Source: Deltaproteobacteria bacterium (lineage in GTDB: Bacteria; Myxococcota; Myxococcia; Myxococcales; 40CM-4-68-19). From it: a DNA stretch of 64,000 bases. Within the stretch, counting starts at the first letter, position 1; each line of letters begins with the position of its first letter. This document shows positions 27,682 through 37,202 of this stretch, in pieces. A model generated the notes under the pieces. The model saw nothing but the letters and a program-made list of their open reading frames with translations, did no database searches and was not told where the DNA came from. The translations under genes and the position numbers were made by a program. The stretch lies in contig JANYKT010000140.1 in NCBI GenBank assembly GCA_025358085.1, forward strand, positions 62,001-126,000. The letters run 5' to 3'.

Positions 27682-28338
27682 TCAGCGCGGGCCGGGTGGG
27701 CGCCCCTTCGCGGGTGGCGTGTCGGCGGGTTTTTCCTTCGCTGAGTTTGCTGAGGCTGCTGCGCCGGCTCCGCCCGGGCTCGCCTTCCCGTTGACGGCTT
27801 TCTGCAGCGCCTTTTCCTCGCGGGTCTTGCGCACCGGCAGGCCCCGGGCGAGCTCGCGCGATTTCGGCTTCAGCCACCAGCGCGGCTGGCTCGGCCGCGC
27901 CGACGGCAGCGCGCCCACGTCGATGCGCACGATGGACCCCTTGCGGAAATCCACCGAGCGATCCTTCGGCACCTCACCCAGCGCCGAGACCAGCGCCGAC
28001 ATCTGCGGATCGTGCCCGACCAGCGCCACCGCCTCCTCGTCCTTGACCCGCCGCGCGATCTCCGCCAGCAGCCGCCCAACGCCCCCCTCGGGCCGCAGCT
28101 CCTCGAGGATGGTCACGTCGTGGTGGAGCGTGGTGCCAGCCAGGATCTCCGCGGTCTGCACCGCGCGCACGAGCGGGCTCGAGAAGAGGTGCTCGAGCGG
28201 CTCGCCCAGCCGCGCAAAGGCCCGCGCCAGACGCTTGAACCGCCGCCGCCCTTTGGACGTCAGCCACCGCGACTCATCGGCGATGCCACCCTCCGGCTCG
28301 ATCGCGATCCCATGCCTCACCAGGTAAATCCGGATCAT
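27682..28338 (-). CDS. sixA: SixA-type phosphohistidine phosphatase
   Basis: A 218-residue histidine-phosphatase-superfamily protein. The catalytic RHG motif is in IYLVRHGIAIE at residues 3-13 and the second His in VALVGHDPQMSALV. SixA removes phosphate from histidine of HPt or PTS proteins. The last 60 residues are a Lys/Ala/Pro-rich basic tail not found in short SixA proteins, so total length exceeds the usual 160. The ATG at 28338 is preferred over the GTG at 28344 because AAGGAG lies 5 nt upstream of it. The ppx/gppA-like gene starts upstream on the same strand, so the three phosphatase genes form one transcription unit. Confidence 0.85.
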   Translation of the reverse strand: MIRIYLVRHGIAIEPEGGIADESRWLTSKGRRRFKRLARAFARLGEPLEHLFSSPLVRAVQTAEILAGTTLHHDVTILEELRPEGGVGRLLAEIARRVKDEEAVALVGHDPQMSALVSALGEVPKDRSVDFRKGSIVRIDVGALPSARPSQPRWWLKPKSRELARGLPVRKTREEKALQKAVNGKASPGGAGAAASANSAKEKPADTPPAKGRPPGPR

Positions 28339-28359
28339 CGTCACTCCTTGAAGAAGTCT

Positions 28360-29883
28360 CTAATTCTTCTCCAACAGCTTGAAGCGGATTTCGCCGCCGC
28401 AGATCTCTTCGAGCAGATCGGACTTCTGCTTGGCGGACCAGACTTCCAGGTCCGACCCCGCCTCGGCCACCACATCGATCTGCAGCCCGGTCCCGCGGCG
28501 GGCGACCTTGACCGATCGCACTTGCCGCTTGTGTCCGCGATCGAGCCCGTCGGCCACCCGCAGCAGCGCCGCCAGCCGGCGCACCACGATGCGCTCCTCC
28601 ATGGTGAGCCGCTGGAACTCCGCGTGGCGGTCCTTGGGCGTTCCGCGCCGGTGGTAGCGTGCGATGGTCGCCACCAGCTCGCGCTCGCGGTCGGTGAAGC
28701 CCGGCAAGTCAGCGTGGTAGAGCAGATAATAGCTGTGCTTGTGGTGCCGGTTGTAGCTGACGAAGGCGCCCACGTCGTGCAGCATCGCCGCCGCATTCAA
28801 TAGGGCGCGCTCCTCTTCGCCCAGCCGGTGGATCTCGCGGGTCTGGTCGAACAGGCTCAAGCTCAATTGCGCCACCTGCTCGGCGTGCTGTTCGCGATAG
28901 CCGCAGCGCCGCCCGAAAGCGCGCAGCCCCTCCAGCACCGCCGCCTCCTGGTGCAGCCCCGCCTTGGGCACCCGCACCACGCGGCGCACCAGATCCGCCA
29001 TCAGACCGTCGCGCAAGGATCGCGTGGTGACGGTCAGCTCCTCGATGCGGAGCTTGCGCATCACCCCTTCAAGGATGGCGGTGCCGGCGTAGATGATGTC
29101 CAGCCGCTGCTAGTCCACGCCCAGCTTGCGCCGCTGCTTGGCCGTCGTGCCGCGCAGGTGCTCGAGAACCCGCCGCACCTCTTCGTGCTTGACCGGCGCC
29201 GATCCGCCCGGGGCCTGGTGGTGCAAGCGACGCGACAGCGCCGCCACCGCGCCAGTGGTCCCCGCCGCGCCGGTGATGCGCTTGAACTTGCCCACCAGCA
29301 GCGGATCGATCTGGGCCACCGCGTCCTGCACCGACTCTTCGACCAGCCGGATCTCCTTGCGGCTGATGGGGTCGGTCTTGACGAAGAACTCGGTCAGCCG
29401 CACCGAGCCGAGCTGCAGGCTCATCGACGACTCGGGCTCCTCGCCACGCGCCGCGATGATCTCGGTCGAGCCGCCGCCGATGTCCAGCAGCAGCGCGCGC
29501 TCGGTCGGCGGGCCGCCCTGCAGCACGCCCAGGCAGACCAGCCGCGCCTCTTCCGCGCCGCTGATCACCTCGATATGAATTCCGCAGTGAGCGCGGATGG
29601 TCCGCACCAGCTGCTGGCGGTTCGACGCCTCGCGCACCGCCGCCGTCGCCACTGCGCGCACGCTGGTTGCGCCCGCCCGCTGCGCCAGACCGGCAAATCG
29701 CGCCAGCACCACTGCGGTCCGCGCGATGGCATCGGCCGCCAGCCGCCCGGTGCGAAAGACCTGCTCGCCCAGACGCACCGCCGCGCGATCTTCCGACAGC
29801 ACGACCACCGATCCGTCGGGCGAGGCCTGCGCGATCTGGAGCCGGACCGCGTTGGAGCCGAGGTCGACCACCGCGAGGACCAT
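28360..29883 (-). pseudogene. Ppx/GppA-family phosphatase interrupted by an in-frame TAG
   Basis: The N-terminal half shows the ASKHA-fold motifs VDLGSNAVRL and LLLDIGGGSTEII. Codon 258 (29112-29110) is TAG. The same frame continues with QRLDIIYAGTAILEGVMRKL and then an HD-like C-terminal domain (NAAAMLHDVGAF, LATIARYHR-like VATIARYHRRG) to 28360. Total is 507 codons, the family length. Ppx/GppA enzymes hydrolyse polyphosphate or pppGpp. Truncation removes the C-terminal domain and the end of the ASKHA fold. Start ATG 29883 is chosen because AGGAGA lies 8 nt upstream; a TTG at 29898 is less likely. It may be a sequencing error. Confidence 0.85.
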
Positions 29884-29894
29884 CCCCGCTCTCC

Positions 29895-30656
29895 TCAAAG
29901 TGCGTCCATGCGAAAGTCCGCGATGGATGGAATCGAGGGCAGCACCTCGACCGGCCTCCGCGAGTGGTCGGTGTCGAGGTGGACGATGGCCGCGTCCGGG
30001 AACGCGCGCTTGTACGCATTGACGTGCGTGGGCTCGTTGTCAAAAGCGCTAGCGATGCCGCGCATCGACAGCAGCCGGTCGTGGCAGATCTCCTTCCAGC
30101 GATCGTCGTCATCGGCGAGCACCGGCTTGAGCCAGAGCTGAACCCGTGCGCCATCGGGCAGCGGCAGGCCTGCGCGGCGGAAGCTCTCGACGGTGCCCTC
30201 GCCCATCTCCTGGGGACGGCCGGTGATGTAAAGAATTTCGGCGCCGCGCTCGAGCATCGCCTGGAGGAAGTCGCGCGCGCCCGCGACCGGTAGATCCTCG
30301 CGGCAGTAGGCGCTGGTGAAGAAGCGCTCGCGCCAGAACTCTTGCAGCCGCGGATGGATTTCTTCGGCTTCCGCCTCGGTGAAGCCGCAGAACCGCGCCG
30401 AATCACGCAGGTCCCAGGAGACGATGGCTTCGGGCGGACAGCGAGCGAGTCGCTCGTCGCCGGTCGCCTCGCCAAACTCGCGGACGATGCGCGCCTGCCG
30501 CACGTGATTCATCAAGAGCGTGCTGTCGAGATCGAAGGCTGCGGCCGGGCGCTCGGGCGTCAGCGCCTCGAGCGTCCGATTGAGAATGCGTGCCTGCTGG
30601 CTTGCAATCACGCGGCTGCCGAACGCTGCCTGCCAGGAGGGAATCGCCGGGGCCAT
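29895..30656 (-). CDS. HAD-family phosphatase (phosphoserine/phosphocholine phosphatase-like)
   Basis: A 253-residue HAD-superfamily protein. Motif I is AAFDLDSTLL (about residue 33), motif II is LYITGRPQEMGEG, and motif III/IV lie in GIASAFDNEPTHVN. A cap insert lies between motifs I and II. The DxDST motif groups it with phosphoserine or phosphorylcholine phosphatases; the substrate is open. Start ATG at 30656 is chosen because the sequence upstream in the frame is Arg-rich and not HAD-like. The stop is 12 nt before the ppx ATG, so it is first in a phosphatase operon (HAD, ppx/gppA, sixA). Confidence 0.75.
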   Translation of the reverse strand: MAPAIPSWQAAFGSRVIASQQARILNRTLEALTPERPAAAFDLDSTLLMNHVRQARIVREFGEATGDERLARCPPEAIVSWDLRDSARFCGFTEAEAEEIHPRLQEFWRERFFTSAYCREDLPVAGARDFLQAMLERGAEILYITGRPQEMGEGTVESFRRAGLPLPDGARVQLWLKPVLADDDDRWKEICHDRLLSMRGIASAFDNEPTHVNAYKRAFPDAAIVHLDTDHSRRPVEVLPSIPSIADFRMDAL

Positions 30657-30821
30657 TGGGGAAAGGAAGTACCAGACCCGCCGCGAGATGGGCAAAACGC
30701 TTCTGCGAAAATGGACAATCGATTTCCGTTTGCGGCGACCGCTGTCTCGCCCGCACGGGCGACTGCGGTTGGCTCGCGGCTCGCAACGCACATTCTTAGG
30801 GGACTCGCGAGGGGCTGAAAT

Positions 30822-32597
30822 ATGAAAGCGTTGGCGTTGGGGTTTTGTGCGGTGGTGGTGTTGGGCGCTTGCGTGCGCGGATCATCTGGGTCAGGCAACG
30901 TCGAGGTGAACTCCGTTGACGCGGGCATTCCCGACGCCGGCCCCGGGAACCCAGGCGTTGACGCAGGTCCCGCGGACGCGGGTCCGGCCGACGCCGGTCT
31001 GATCGACGCCGGTCTACCGGACGCCGGTCCAGCCGACGCGGGTCGAGTCGATGCCGGTCAACCGGACGCCGGTCTGGTTGACGCGGGTCTCCCGGACGCC
31101 GGTCCGGCCGATGCGGGCCAAACAGATGGCGGCCCCGCCGATGGCGGCGGCGACGGGGGCACCCTCGGGTTCGGGGGCCCTGGCCCTTGGCCAATGCAGA
31201 ACGTCACCTACGGCCAGAACGACGGAATCCAGGAAACGCCCATCGTCGGCATGAGCACCGACGAGACGCAGAACCTCTGGGTGGCCACGCACGCCGCGGT
31301 CTATCTGCGGCGTCCCACGGATCTGAAGTTCACCCGCTACGACGTCAAGAGTGGGCTGCATATGGCGGGCAACAACACGAAGTACTGCGACAGCAGCAAC
31401 TTCCTCGACGCCCAGGGCCGTGCGGCCGGGCTTCCGGAGCCCGACAAGGCCTGTCCCATCTATGGCGCGGCGGACAACAGCGGCATTTCCGAAATCGTCG
31501 GTGGCGGGCCGAACGAGGTCTTCGTCGGCTACAACGGCACGCACAATTGGAATGATCAGAACGACGGCACCTGGGCCGACCCGCTCCGTCACACAGGAAT
31601 GCTCGACCGCGTGAAGGTCAAGCCGGACCAGACCCTCCAGATCGATCGACTGCAGATGGTTGCCGGCAACAGCGTCGCCTTCTGGCACAACCGCGACGTG
31701 ATGCGCCTGGTCTACGACCACTTCAAGCATCCGCACGACCTCTACGTGGGAACCAACCACGGCATCGACAAGATGACGCCCGACGCGTTCGTGGCGCAGG
31801 CGGCAACCTTCGAAGGCGAAGTGACGAATCCGTCCCAGACGTATCCCTGGCTATCCGACCATCTGCACCCTCAGGTGTGCTCGTGCGGTCCATGCCCGGA
31901 CAAAACCGAGGGCTCCCTGCTGCTCGGCGACTGGCGCGGTCTCGCGGTCACCGCCAACGGCAATTTGTTGGTTGGCGGTCGGTGGGGAGCAGGCAAAATC
32001 CTCTGGGACGCAATCAACGGCAGCGCGGATCAGAAGAGCGGCTGGTACCAGCGCAACAACCTGGCCTACGAATTCGCGATGGGCGACGGGTATGGCGGCG
32101 GCTGCACCAGCGGCCGTCCGGTCTTCTGCGTGAGCCGCGAGGGCGACGTGGTCGCCATCAGCGCGGTGACCGAGACCCCCAACGATGGGCTGCAATGGTT
32201 CGCGAGCGGCTCGTACGGAACCCAGCCTGACCAGCTCTGCTCGGATCAAGTTGCCTATAAAGGGCAGAAGAACGTGGGCGACAGGGACCTCGGCGTGGCG
32301 TCTTACGATCCGAAGACCGGCCAGTTCGCCTACTACACTGCGGCGGACGTCGGTCTGGCCGACCCCAACGTGCGCGACATGATGGCTTTGCCGGACGGCC
32401 GCATTGTCTTCGCGAGCCACCGCAACGGCCTCGCCATCTGGAACCCGAAGACCAAGCTGATCGTCCCGATGAACGCCAGCACGCGCCACCTGCCCGACGA
32501 CGCGGTCGAGCGCATCGAGCTGGATCTAATGGTCTCGCCGCCGATCCTTCACGTCTCGACGAATTCAGGGGCGACCTCGATTCGCCTGCCCAAGTGA
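30822..32597 (+). CDS. Lipoprotein with DAG-repeat linker and propeller-like domain (paralogue A)
   Basis: A 591-residue exported lipoprotein. The signal peptide ends in lipobox VLGAC (Cys16). A linker of VDAGLPDAG/PADAG repeats covers about residues 32-100. A globular domain follows with repeated blades such as DETQNLWVATHAAVYLRR, EIVGGGPNEVFVGYNG, DLYVGTNHGID and NVRDMMALPDGRIVFAS. These look like the two-component-regulator beta-propeller repeats. It has several Cys, as expected for an oxidising compartment. A tandem paralogue follows with a 4-nt GTGA overlap. The DAG linker probably spaces the domain off the outer membrane. Ligand or enzymatic role unknown. Confidence 0.78.
   Translation: MKALALGFCAVVVLGACVRGSSGSGNVEVNSVDAGIPDAGPGNPGVDAGPADAGPADAGLIDAGLPDAGPADAGRVDAGQPDAGLVDAGLPDAGPADAGQTDGGPADGGGDGGTLGFGGPGPWPMQNVTYGQNDGIQETPIVGMSTDETQNLWVATHAAVYLRRPTDLKFTRYDVKSGLHMAGNNTKYCDSSNFLDAQGRAAGLPEPDKACPIYGAADNSGISEIVGGGPNEVFVGYNGTHNWNDQNDGTWADPLRHTGMLDRVKVKPDQTLQIDRLQMVAGNSVAFWHNRDVMRLVYDHFKHPHDLYVGTNHGIDKMTPDAFVAQAATFEGEVTNPSQTYPWLSDHLHPQVCSCGPCPDKTEGSLLLGDWRGLAVTANGNLLVGGRWGAGKILWDAINGSADQKSGWYQRNNLAYEFAMGDGYGGGCTSGRPVFCVSREGDVVAISAVTETPNDGLQWFASGSYGTQPDQLCSDQVAYKGQKNVGDRDLGVASYDPKTGQFAYYTAADVGLADPNVRDMMALPDGRIVFASHRNGLAIWNPKTKLIVPMNASTRHLPDDAVERIELDLMVSPPILHVSTNSGATSIRLPK
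30915..31150 (+). repeat. Coding repeat for VDAG/PDAG linker
   Basis: About twenty in-frame copies of a 12-bp unit (variants of GACGCCGGTCCGGCC) encode xDAG units of the lipoprotein linker. Such linkers recur in myxobacterial lipoproteins. Silent changes between copies show selection on the protein. Confidence 0.85.
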
Positions 32598-34021
32598 GCG
32601 CCCTCCGCCCCTCGTTGGTCTTCGCCGCGCTGCAGCTTGTGATGGGTCTGGTGGGGTGCGGGAGCCGCAGCGGCTCCCTGCCCGGAAGCGGCGGCAGCGG
32701 CAGCGGCGGCAGCGGCGGCGGCGGCGGCTTCGGCGGCCCCGGCCCGTGGGGCGCGGACAACGCGGTCTACGGCGCTGCCGAAGGGATCCGGGAAGCGCCG
32801 GTGGTCGGCATCTCCACCGACGAGTCGCAGAATCTCTGGATCGCCACCAACGCCGCGCTGTACCTGCTCAAGCCCGGCGAAAAGTCCTTCCGTCGCTTCG
32901 ACGCGCGCGACGGGCTGCACCTGGCAGCAAATCCCGTCGCCTATTGTGACAGCGCCTTCGCCGGCGGAGACAAGGCGTGCCCCATCCAGGGCGCCGCCAG
33001 CAACGCCGGCATCAGCGAGATCGTTGGCGGGGGGCCCAATGAAGTCTTCGTCGGCTACTTCGGCGACGACGAGGGCAACGGCGACTGGAGCGACGCGGCC
33101 CGCCACAGCGGCAAGCTCGATCGCGTTCGTTTGAGCACCACCGGTCTCGCCGTCGAGCGGTTCGATTTGGTCTCCAGCACCACCGCGCAGTTCTGGCACA
33201 ACCGCACCGTCCAGCGGCTCCTCTACGATCACTTCCAGCACCCGCACGAGCTCTACGTCGGCACCAATCACGGCGTCGATCGCCTGCTGCCGGACCAGTA
33301 CCGCGCGCCCCGGCAGGGCGAATGGTTTCTCGCCGCAACGCAGGACTGGATGAGCGATCACCTGCACCCGCAAGTCTGTTTCCACCGCGCCTGCGACACG
33401 TCCGAAAGCGGCCTCATGCTGGGCGACTGGAAGGGCCTCGCGCTCGGCCCCGACGGCAACCTCTGGGTCGGCGGCCGCTGGACCGGCGGCCTCATCCGCA
33501 CCACCGCCGCGCTGCGCGACTGGCTCAACCGCCCCGGCGACCAGATCTACGCGCTGGCGTTCGGCGACGGCTATGTCTCGGGCCACTGCAATGCCGAGGG
33601 CTTCTGCAACCAGCCGGTGTTCATGGTCCCGCAGGAGGGCGACGTGGTCTCGGTGCAAGCGGTCGCGGTCACCCCCGACGGACGGGCATGGTTTGCCAGC
33701 GGCAAGACCAATGGCTCCGATCAGCCCCGCGGTCTCGCGGTCTGGGAGGGGAAAAACTTTCGCTATTATGACCCTCGGAACGACCTCGGAATGGCCGAGA
33801 GCGACGTGCGCGACCTGGTGGCGCTTCCGGACGGACGGCTCGCGATTGCGGGCGCCTCCACCGGCGTGACCGTCTGGGACCCGAAGACTGGCGCGCACAT
33901 GTCCATTCCCGGATTACCGGACCCGCATGTGTTGCGAATGGAACTCGACACCATGGTGTCGCCTCCCGCCCTGCACATCGCCACTTATGGCGGCGCGGTC
34001 TCGCTCAGAAAGTGGCCTTGA
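32594..34021 (+). CDS. Lipoprotein with Gly/Ser linker and propeller-like domain (paralogue B)
   Basis: A 475-residue exported lipoprotein starting with GTG inside the previous stop. The lipobox is LVGCG (Cys22). Instead of DAG repeats it has a short Gly/Ser linker (about 26-45). The globular domain is clearly homologous to paralogue A: DESQNLWIATNAALYLL, EIVGGGPNEVFVGYFG, ELYVGTNHGVDRLLP, HPQVCFHRACD and DVRDLVALPDGRLAIAG align in order. It arose by tandem duplication with linker replacement. No enzyme motif was recognised. Both proteins are probably made together and may act together on the cell surface. Confidence 0.78.
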   Translation: MSALRPSLVFAALQLVMGLVGCGSRSGSLPGSGGSGSGGSGGGGGFGGPGPWGADNAVYGAAEGIREAPVVGISTDESQNLWIATNAALYLLKPGEKSFRRFDARDGLHLAANPVAYCDSAFAGGDKACPIQGAASNAGISEIVGGGPNEVFVGYFGDDEGNGDWSDAARHSGKLDRVRLSTTGLAVERFDLVSSTTAQFWHNRTVQRLLYDHFQHPHELYVGTNHGVDRLLPDQYRAPRQGEWFLAATQDWMSDHLHPQVCFHRACDTSESGLMLGDWKGLALGPDGNLWVGGRWTGGLIRTTAALRDWLNRPGDQIYALAFGDGYVSGHCNAEGFCNQPVFMVPQEGDVVSVQAVAVTPDGRAWFASGKTNGSDQPRGLAVWEGKNFRYYDPRNDLGMAESDVRDLVALPDGRLAIAGASTGVTVWDPKTGAHMSIPGLPDPHVLRMELDTMVSPPALHIATYGGAVSLRKWP

Positions 34022-34234
34022 AGATGCAGTGACTGCGGGCCAAGGGACGCAAGCTGCGCTGCGTGGGAGAAATCAATGAAGACGAAGAGCCTGCGAATGA
34101 AGAATGGAAAGCTGTTGGGCGCCCGGGTCGTCGAGTTGTGCGACCTGTCGGCGGCGCGGACGGCACGCTCGCTGGGCCGCGTCCCGCGCCGGCGCCGCGG
34201 GGCCTCATGGGCGCGCGCGGCCTGAGCAAAGGCA

Positions 34235-35676
34235 TTATAGGTCGACCGGCACCGCGTTCTCGTCGGCCTTCTCGTCCGACAGCGCCGCGGCGGCCTCGGC
34301 ACAGGTGCGGGCTAGTTCGGGTCGCTCCTTCCAGCGCGCCAACTCTGGCTCTTCGCAAGGGAGCTTGTTGAATCCCCCAGCGCGCGCTTTTTTCAATTCA
34401 TCGACGGCTTCTGCATACTTGTTCTGCCTGGCATCAATGCGCGCCAGATCGCTGTGCGCGAGACCGCGCGTCTTCGCCTCGTCGTCGCGGTGCGCAGCGG
34501 CGATGCACTGCTCCAGCGCCGCGCGCGCCTCCTTCAGCTTGTGGGCGCGAAAGTAGACATAGCCCAACCGCAAGAGCGCCAGCGGACGCGGCGGGACGGC
34601 GTGCGCGGCCCGCTGCAGGAGCGGCTCGGCCCGCGCGTCGCGGCCCGCGTCGATATACCGCGAGGCCGCTTCTATCTGCACCTCCGGATCATCCGGACTC
34701 AAAGCCAGCGCCTTCTCGCTCACTTCAATGGCCTCATCGAATAGCTTCAGCCTGGCCAGCTCGCGCGACTTCTTGCCCAGCGCCCAGGGATGGCCCGGCG
34801 CCCGCGCGAGATATCGATTCAGGATCGCCAGCGCCTCCTGGTCTTCTCCTTTCTCGATTCGAACTTCGACCATGATTCCGAGGGCGTGCAGGAAGCCGGG
34901 CCGCTCCTCGACGGCATCGTGCAGCACGCCGCGCGCGGCCCCGAGGTCGTGCAGCTGCTGCGCCGCGAACGCATCGGCGAGCGAGGCCAGGGGAACGAAC
35001 CGCAACGCGCTCGCCGCGCGCGCCTCCTCCCGCGCCGGCCCCGGTTTCCCTTGCGCCAGCAGCGCCACCGCGAGACCGGCATGCGCGAGACCGCAGCCCG
35101 GGTCGGCGTTGATCGCCAGCCCGCACTCCTTCTCCGCAAGTCCCGCCTGCTCCGGGTCACCGGGATCTGCGACCGCGAGTCCAGCTGCTGCCGCACCAGC
35201 ACCAGCTCGCAACGCACCGCGTGTTCCAGGGCCTGCACGCTCCTGGTCATGGGACCCAGCGTGCCCGGTTCACCCAGCAAAGCGCGCCCAAGCTTCTGCG
35301 CCAGCACCGGCAGCTGCGCGCGCGTTCCTTCCTCTTTCGCGGTGACCAGAACCACGCCGTCCCGCACCCGCAAGCGCCGCGCCAAAAGCGCGAAGCTGTT
35401 CTCCCGAACGGTGACCTCGCCGACGACCAGGTCCGTCGCACCGAGCGCCCGAGCGGCCTCGCCGGCCCGCGGCAGGGTCGTCGCCTCTTCAAGCTTCAGG
35501 TCGCGCCGCCGCAGCACCGCGTCCAGCTGTTCCAAGGTGATGAAGTTGCCGCGATTCGCCTGCACCACCACGTCGATCACGCTCTCGGCCACGGCGACAC
35601 CGGCCCACGCAGCCTCGCCTTGCACGGCAAACGGCGCGACCAGGATGGTTTGAGCCGCCAGCAGGGCAATCAGCAT
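34235..35676 (-). pseudogene. Exported TPR-repeat protein, frameshifted
   Basis: From ATG 35676 the protein has a signal peptide (MLIALLAAQTILVAPFAVQG) and a GGA/TolB-like domain (GATDLVVGEVTVRENSFAL). The frame is lost near 35175-35205. The adjacent frame then continues GLAVADPGDPEQAGLAEKEC and carries on through several TPR units (for example HAGLAVALLAQGKPGPAREE and LLRLGYVYFRAHKLKEARA) to TAA at 34235. Joined, they give about 480 residues. A one-base indel in the GCAGCAGCTG tract is the simplest explanation. Role unknown; TPR domains assemble protein complexes. Real mutation and sequencing error are both possible. Confidence 0.75.
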
Positions 35677-35723
35677 ACGGTCATATGTACCAGCGAACCG
35701 CGACTAAGGTACCGTGCGCCACC

Positions 35724-37202
35724 ATGGCCCTCGAGATTCATTACCCGGACGGTCGCGTCGAGCTGGAAGACAATCTGCGCGTGGAGCACTCGCCGCTCTT
35801 CAATGAAGACCTCGCGCCCGTCCGGGTCAAAGACCGGAACTGGTCCACCTACAATTTCGCCGCGCTCTGGGTTTCAATGGCCCATTGCATACCGACTTAT
35901 ATGCTCGCCTCGGGATTGATGGACAAGGGAATGAGCTGGAGCCAGGCGCTCTGGACCATCCTGCTCGGCAACCTGATCGTGTTGGTCCCCATCTTGATGA
36001 ACAGCCACCCGGGCACCAAGTATGGCATTCCTTTTCCCGTCTTTGCCCGCGCGAGCTATGGAGTCTATGGCTCGAATCTTCCCGCGCTGCTGAGGGCTCT
36101 GGTCGCCTGCGGGTGGTTTGGTATCCAGGCGTGGATTGGCGGTCAGGCCGTCTATACCTTCCTGCGCGTGCTGTTTCCCTCGTGGCCCGCGCTGCTGGGC
36201 GCGTTCGGGGGCCATCCGACCACGGAATGGATCAGCTTCATGCTCTTCTGGTCGCTCAACATCCTCATCGTCTATCGCGGGATGAACCTGCTGCGCGTCG
36301 TCGAGAATTGGGCCGCGCCTTTCGTGCTGGTCATGACGGCTGCGCTGGTCTGGTGGGCCATCGACCGCGCGCACGGCCTCGGCCCCATCCTGGCGCAGCC
36401 CGGCCGGTTGAATGGTGCTGCCTTCTGGCCGGCCTTCTTTCCGGCCTTGACTGCGATGGTCGGCTATTGGGCAACCCTCTCTTTGAACATGCCTGATTTC
36501 ACCCGCTTCGGGCACAGCCAGCGCGAGCAGGCCTTCGGACAGGTGGTGGCGCTCCCGACCACCATGACCCTCTTTGCCGGTATGGGCGTGGTGATTACCA
36601 GCGCGACCGCAATCATCTATGGGAAAGCCATCTGGGAGCCGGTGGAGCTGGTGGGAAAGTTTCAAAGCCCGCTGGTCGTCGCCATCGCCATGTTCACCAT
36701 CGTGGTGGCGACATTGAGTGTGAACATCGCCGCCAACGTGGTCTCGCCTGCCAATGACTTTTCCAATGCTTTCCCGAGGTGGATCAACTTCCGCACCGGC
36801 GGGCTCATTACCGGCCTCATCGGTATCGCGATGCAGCCCTGGCGGCTGCTGGAATCTGGCGAGCGCTATATTGGCTGGCTGATTACCCTGAGCGGCGGGA
36901 TGGGCACGATCGCGGGCGTCCTCATCGCCGATTACTGGGTCGTGCGCCGCCGGAAGCTGCAGCTGGAAGATCTGTATCTGGTCGAGGGGGCCTATACCTA
37001 TCGCGGCGGCTGGAGCCCCAAGGCCGTGGCAGCAACGGCCTTCGGGTGCGCGCTGGCCTGGTCGGGCCTGATCTTTCCGCCGCTCGCGCCGCTGGTCGAT
37101 TACGGCTGGTTCGTGGGCGCGTTCGGCTCGGCCGCGCTCTATCTCGTCCTCCATCGCTTGTCCCCGCGGCCCCGCATTGAAATGGCAGTGAACCCGAATT
37201 GA
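35724..37202 (+). CDS. NCS1-family nucleobase:cation symporter
   Basis: An inner-membrane transporter of about 492 residues and 12 helices. The opening NEDLAPVRVKDRNWSTYN and ALWVSMAHCIPTYMLASG, then GQAVYTF and the helix 8 region NIAANVVSPANDFSNAFP, are NCS1 hallmarks. Members take up cytosine, purines, allantoin, hydantoins or thiamine precursors with Na+ or H+. The start is uncertain: the ATG at 35724 gives the typical N-terminus, while an ATG at 35685 would add 13 residues; neither has a strong ribosome-binding site. It is coupled by a TTGA overlap to the ABC genes downstream. Confidence 0.9.
   Translation: MALEIHYPDGRVELEDNLRVEHSPLFNEDLAPVRVKDRNWSTYNFAALWVSMAHCIPTYMLASGLMDKGMSWSQALWTILLGNLIVLVPILMNSHPGTKYGIPFPVFARASYGVYGSNLPALLRALVACGWFGIQAWIGGQAVYTFLRVLFPSWPALLGAFGGHPTTEWISFMLFWSLNILIVYRGMNLLRVVENWAAPFVLVMTAALVWWAIDRAHGLGPILAQPGRLNGAAFWPAFFPALTAMVGYWATLSLNMPDFTRFGHSQREQAFGQVVALPTTMTLFAGMGVVITSATAIIYGKAIWEPVELVGKFQSPLVVAIAMFTIVVATLSVNIAANVVSPANDFSNAFPRWINFRTGGLITGLIGIAMQPWRLLESGERYIGWLITLSGGMGTIAGVLIADYWVVRRRKLQLEDLYLVEGAYTYRGGWSPKAVAATAFGCALAWSGLIFPPLAPLVDYGWFVGAFGSAALYLVLHRLSPRPRIEMAVNPN

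Noticed and set aside
27389-29112. Recoding of TAG as a sense codon, suggested by two internal TAGs in neighbouring genes
   Set aside because: Many genes in the window end normally on TAG (for example at 18901, 24015, 27592, 39465, 52952 and 54160), with family-typical C-termini. No selenocysteine or pyrrolysine signal was seen.
34076-34225. Short 49-codon open frame in the gap after the second lipoprotein
   Set aside because: It is Arg-rich with no recognisable features or clear ribosome-binding site and is not distinguishable from chance in this base composition.
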